Positions 7,714-10,493 of a stretch of DNA of 10,493 bases are shown here, one piece after another. This DNA comes from Polyrhizophydium stewartii (taxonomy: Eukaryota > Chytridiomycota > Chytridiomycetes > Rhizophydiales). The position numbers were made by a program, and so were the translations under genes. The notes beneath the pieces are model-generated. The model did no database searches. It was not told where the DNA came from and saw only the letters and a program-made list of their open reading frames with translations. Numbering within the stretch: the first letter of the stretch is position 1; the number at the start of each line of letters is the position of its first letter. The stretch lies in assembly GCA_027604665.1 (NCBI GenBank), contig JADGIZ010000657.1:1-10493 (forward strand), read 5' to 3'.

Positions 7714-9271
7714 ATGACCAACAGCACCGTCCCGCAGCGCCGCCTCGGCCGCAACGGCCCGCTCGTCTCGGCCCTTGGTTTCGGCGCCATGGGCATGTCC
7801 GAGTACTACGGCGCCATCGACGAGAAGAGCGAGGAGGAGAGCGTCGCCCTGCTGCACAAGATCATCGACACTGGCTGCACCTTCTGGGACACGGCCGACA
7901 TGTGAGTGCCACGGCGGCCACGGCGTTCCCCTCCGTGCATGCAGCGCCTGCAAGCACGCGGCGCCTGCAAGCACCCGGCGGTTGCACGCAGCGGAGCGGC
8001 TGCGCCGCCTGCGGGAGGCCCGCATTCCCACGGCCGGCGTGATCTGATCGAGCGACGTCGCCTCATGTGCAGGTACGGCAAGGGCCGCAACGAGCAGCTG
8101 CTCTCCCGCGTGCTCAAGACCCGCCGCAACGAGGTGTTCCTGTGCACCAAGTTTGGCTTTGTGCGCGACGGCAGCATGGGCGACCGCTTTATCTGCGGCA
8201 CGCCCGAGTACGTCCGCAAGGCGTGCGAGGCGAGCCTCGCTCGTCTGGGCGTGGACACCATCGACCTGTGTGAGTTTATCCGCGGGCGGTTGTGTTTCCC
8301 GATCTGGCCACCTGGCCGATCTCGCTGATGCTGCCTTGGTGGCGTCCCAGACTACCAGCACCGTGTGGATCCCCTCGTCCCGATCGAGGACACGGTCGCC
8401 GCCATGGCCGAGCTCGTCAAGGAGGGCAAGGTCAGGTACCTCGGCCTGTCCGAGGCCAGCGCCGAGACGATCCGGCGCGCGCACGCCGTGCACCCGATCG
8501 CGGCGTACCAGGTCGAGTACGGCCCGTGGTGCCTCGACATTGAGAACGACGGCCGCCTCGCAACGTGCCGCGAGCTCGGCATTGCGATCATTGCGTACTC
8601 GCCGCTCGGCCGCGGCTTCCTCGGCGGCACGATCAAGTCGCGCGCCGACCTGGACCCCACGGACGTGCGACTCGTTCTCCCGCGCTTCCAGCCCGGCGTG
8701 TTCGAGAAGAACCTTGAGCTGCTCCATGAGTTTGAGAGGATCGCGGCGGCCAAGGGCGTCACGGTCCCGCGGCTGTGCCTTGCCTGGGTCATGGCGCAGG
8801 GCGACGACATCATCCCGATCCCGGGCACCAAGCGCGAGAAGTACTTCTTTGACAACTGGGACTCGCTCAATGTCAAGCTGACCGACGCCGAGCTGCGCGA
8901 GATCCGCGAGCTCATTGCCAAGCTGCCCGTCGAGGGCACGCGCTATTCCGAGGCGGGCATGAAGTACATCAACGTGTGACAGCTTTGTTGCTCGAGCAGT
9001 CTCAATGAACTGGACTCTGACGCGCAGTTCATTCCCAGCTAGGGCTTGCCATCTGGTGACGGCCAATCACCAGATCGCAGGTGTGGCTGCCGGCAGCTGC
9101 ATCGTCATTGGTGCGGCTCGCGATGAGCGTGAGGCTGTGAAGCGGCAGGTATTCGATCTGGTGCGCGGGGCGATGGTCAACTTGGATGATCGATATCCAT
9201 CCCATGATGGCCACGTGGCGCAGCACAGCACTCACGGACAACAGGCCCTTGTCTGCGATGCGCAGGCAGAA
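7696..9271 (+). repeat. Segmental duplication, copy B
   Basis: Direct-orientation counterpart of 1966-3898. It lacks about 345 bases corresponding to 3346-3690 of copy A, which include the receptor's last coding exon, so copy B is shortened. The right edge at about 9271 abuts unrelated AT-richer sequence containing AATAAA, before the GH76 gene. Confidence 0.85.
7714..8979 (+). CDS. Aldo-keto reductase, copy 2 (AKR-2), three exons
   Basis: Paralogue of AKR-1 with the same architecture: exons 7714-7901, 8073-8269 and 8351-8979, introns of 171 and 81 nt, 337 aa. The Asp59, Tyr64, Lys89, His132 tetrad is kept. Exon lengths and intron phases are identical to copy 1. By hand I count about 27 amino-acid differences (about 92% identity). 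They cluster at residues 92-103 ([15 protein letters not shown] here), 220-263 and the last 15 residues. These clusters lie where AKR loops shape the substrate pocket, so specificity may differ. There are no internal stops or frameshifts, so both copies look functional. Intron 1 has diverged in length and sequence (171 against 206 nt), while intron 2 is almost identical. The gene is divergent from the receptor and lies upstream of the truncated receptor tail. Confidence 0.9.
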
Positions 9272-9278
9272 AAGCATT
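9029..9278 (-). pseudogene. Truncated copy of the receptor's PH-coding tail
   Basis: The minus strand reproduces part of the receptor's PH-like domain: [12 protein letters not shown], then an intron at 9158-9235 (GTGAGT to CAG, 78 nt), then [16 protein letters not shown] through GSHTCDLVIG, after which similarity stops. The matching parts in the intact gene are 3651-3898 with the intron 3786-3862. The ligand-binding domain, the helices, the first PH strand and the final PH helix are all missing, so this cannot make a receptor. The intron boundaries remain intact, suggesting a fairly young relic. A short minus-strand frame ending at 9029 is open, but I see no promoter for it. Confidence 0.8.
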
Positions 9279-9285
9279 TTGTTTT

Positions 9286-9291
9286 AATAAA
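9286..9291 (+). terminator. Candidate AATAAA polyadenylation signal
   Basis: AATAAA occurs on the plus strand about 307 bases after the AKR-2 stop, in a local T/A-rich stretch. It could end the AKR-2 transcript, which would then run antisense through the receptor-tail relic. It is also just outside the duplicated block, so copy 1 would not share it. Only the hexamer supports this. Confidence 0.3.
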
Positions 9292-9373
9292 CACAGCATG
9301 GGAGCACAGGGTTTGAAGGAGAGCAGAGCACCAGCAGGAGAGGCTGGAAGCGAGAGGCTTCAGCGAGCTGTAA

Positions 9374-10350
9374 TCAGAGCATGAACGCGGCGAGGGCAGC
9401 GAGAGCGCAGAGGACAGGCATGCCGAGGCCCGCCGCATTGGCAATGGCGGCGTTTCCGCTGCCAGAGCCGGACGAGCCCTGCTTGGCGTCGGTGGTCGGG
9501 TTGACGATGGTGCCCGTTGCCGATTCGGCGAGATAGACCTGAGCGACGGCGTTGGCGAGCTCGATAGCGACGAGCTGGTGGTGGAAGTTTCCGTTTGCCG
9601 GAGCGGCGCCGGGGGTCCAGACGGCCGAGCAGCCGAGGTCGTCTGTGCAGGTGTTGAGCATGCCGGCAAACGAGGCGTCGATGTAGGTCTTGAGCTTTGC
9701 CTTTTGGGCGGCGTCCGGAGTGAACATGTAGAGATACGTCATGCCGCGGATCATGGTGCCCTTTGGCGGGACCTGGTTGGACGCGGGGGCGTTTGACGAG
9801 TCTGTGCCAGAGGTGCAGGCTCCCGAGGCGCCTTCGCACAGGTCGATGAAGATGGACGACGTTCCGAAAGTGGTGAGAGCAGTGTCGAGCAGCTTGCCGG
9901 CCTCCGTGATGTACTTTGCATCACCGGTGGCCTTGTACATCCAGGCCATGCCTCCAATGAGCATGCCTGCGTTGTACGAGTACTGCCTGATGTCGATGGC
10001 GCAGCCGACGATGGAGAGGCCGTCGCTGACGTGGTAGTTTGCGGTGATGATCTGGCGGTCCTTGAGCCAGGAGTAGATGGTGTCGGCCTGGGTCAGGTAG
10101 GTCTTGTTTCCGGTGGCGATGGCGAGGCGGGCGGCGAGGATGATTGCCTGGGCATTGGTGATGGTGGACTTGTAGTCCTTTGTCTTTGGGTTTGTGCGGT
10201 CGCGGGACCAGAAGATGCCGCCGCCGCAAGTGGAGAGGTCGTACTGCTGCATGACCTCGTTGTAGGTGTTGACGGCGGACTGCAGATAAGTGATCTTGGA
10301 GGAGCGCGGCATGAGGGCGGAGTTGCCGAAGAGCTCCGCGCCGGTGAGCG
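9374..10350 (-). CDS. GPI-anchored GH76 alpha-1,6-mannanase, 3' exon (5' part outside window)
   Basis: C-terminal 324 residues of a glycoside hydrolase family 76 protein (Dfg5/Dcw1-like), thought to act on alpha-1,6-mannan cores and to help attach GPI proteins to the fungal wall. The exon begins at 10350 after a CACCAG acceptor with two leading bases, giving LTGAELFGNSAL; the downstream ATG at 10312 is internal. Family motifs are STCGGGIFWS, a following STITNAQAIILAARLAIATG helix, and YNAGMLIGGMAWMYKATGD. Pairs of cysteines occur in the middle part. The end has a Ser/Gly spacer (GSSGSGSGNAA) and a hydrophobic tail (PVLCALAALAAFML), a typical GPI-attachment signal. The catalytic Asp-Asp pair of GH76 lies N-terminal to this exon, so it is not visible here. 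The gene converges on AKR-2. Confidence 0.88.
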
Positions 10351-10493
10351 CTGGTGGCGATGACGGGGATGCGATACGTCAGCGGCTTGGGTGGGGTGGC
10401 GCGGGGTGAAACGACACAGCCTGGGCGGCGACCCGAGTCAGGGCGCGGGGACAGGCGAGTCGGGGGCGCGGGCGCGGGCACGCAAGAGGGGGG
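10351..10493 (-). other. 3' part of a GH76 intron, running out of the window
   Basis: Upstream (minus strand) of the GH76 exon, the sequence becomes C-rich without a continuing GH76 frame. A CTGAC branch point (10378-10382) lies about 27 nt before the CAG acceptor at 10351-10353. No preceding exon with the expected Asp-Asp/Trp motif is seen before the window ends, so the donor is probably beyond 10493. Confidence 0.55.

Noticed and set aside
7333..9066. 577-codon open frame on the minus strand across AKR-2
   Set aside because: It is antisense to a spliced gene with an intact catalytic tetrad, crosses both introns, and its translation is Arg/Leu/Ala/Asp/Val-rich without a domain. GC-rich third positions on the coding strand create such frames. 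The AKR-1 antisense (2493-3374) is the same shadow.
1966..9271. Mobile element explaining the repeated blocks
   Set aside because: I see no transposase, reverse transcriptase, terminal inverted repeats or obvious target-site duplication at the block edges. Introns are retained in both copies, so DNA-level segmental duplication fits better than retroposition.

Overview
The window looks like a gene-dense, GC-rich fungal nuclear contig with many short GT-AG introns. The introns are mostly 60-120 nt, with CTGAC- or CTAAY-like branch points and CAG acceptors. A class C (GABA-B/metabotropic type) receptor gene sits beside an Egh16-like secreted protein, a GPI-anchored GH76 mannanase and aldo-keto reductases. 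That mix fits an early-diverging zoosporic (chytrid-like) fungus better than Dikarya, which are generally thought to lack class C receptors. The lineage is an inference from gene content, not from a search.

Layout: 1-480 is upstream sequence with a TATA-like box. 481-1798 (+) encodes a secreted Egh16-like (DUF3129-type) protein with an Asn/Gly repeat linker and a one-base frameshift near its end. 1984-3284 (+) is a three-exon aldo-keto reductase (AKR-1). 3371-7474 (-) is a class C GPCR that I reconstruct as about 15 exons and roughly 1000 residues: signal peptide, Venus-flytrap ligand-binding domain, seven-helix region and a C-terminal PH-like domain. 7714-8979 (+) is a second aldo-keto reductase (AKR-2). 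9029-9278 (-) is a truncated copy of the receptor's PH-coding tail. 9374-10350 (-) is the 3' exon of a GPI-anchored GH76 mannanase whose 5' exons lie outside the window.

The most striking architecture is a direct segmental duplication, 1966-3898 against 7696-9271. It carries the whole aldo-keto reductase plus the 3' end of the receptor gene, so the intact receptor is bracketed by the two copies. The copies are mosaic: about 430 bp, including an intron, is nearly identical, while flanking exon stretches differ strongly, which suggests gene conversion. The receptor itself joins a class C GPCR core to a PH-like domain, an uncommon combination. Two of its exon junctions are uncertain because in-frame stop codons must be removed by introns that I can only partly justify.

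Functionally the genes are not an operon. The Egh16-like protein and the GH76 enzyme act at the cell surface or wall, the receptor would sense an extracellular ligand, and the reductases are cytosolic oxidoreductases.
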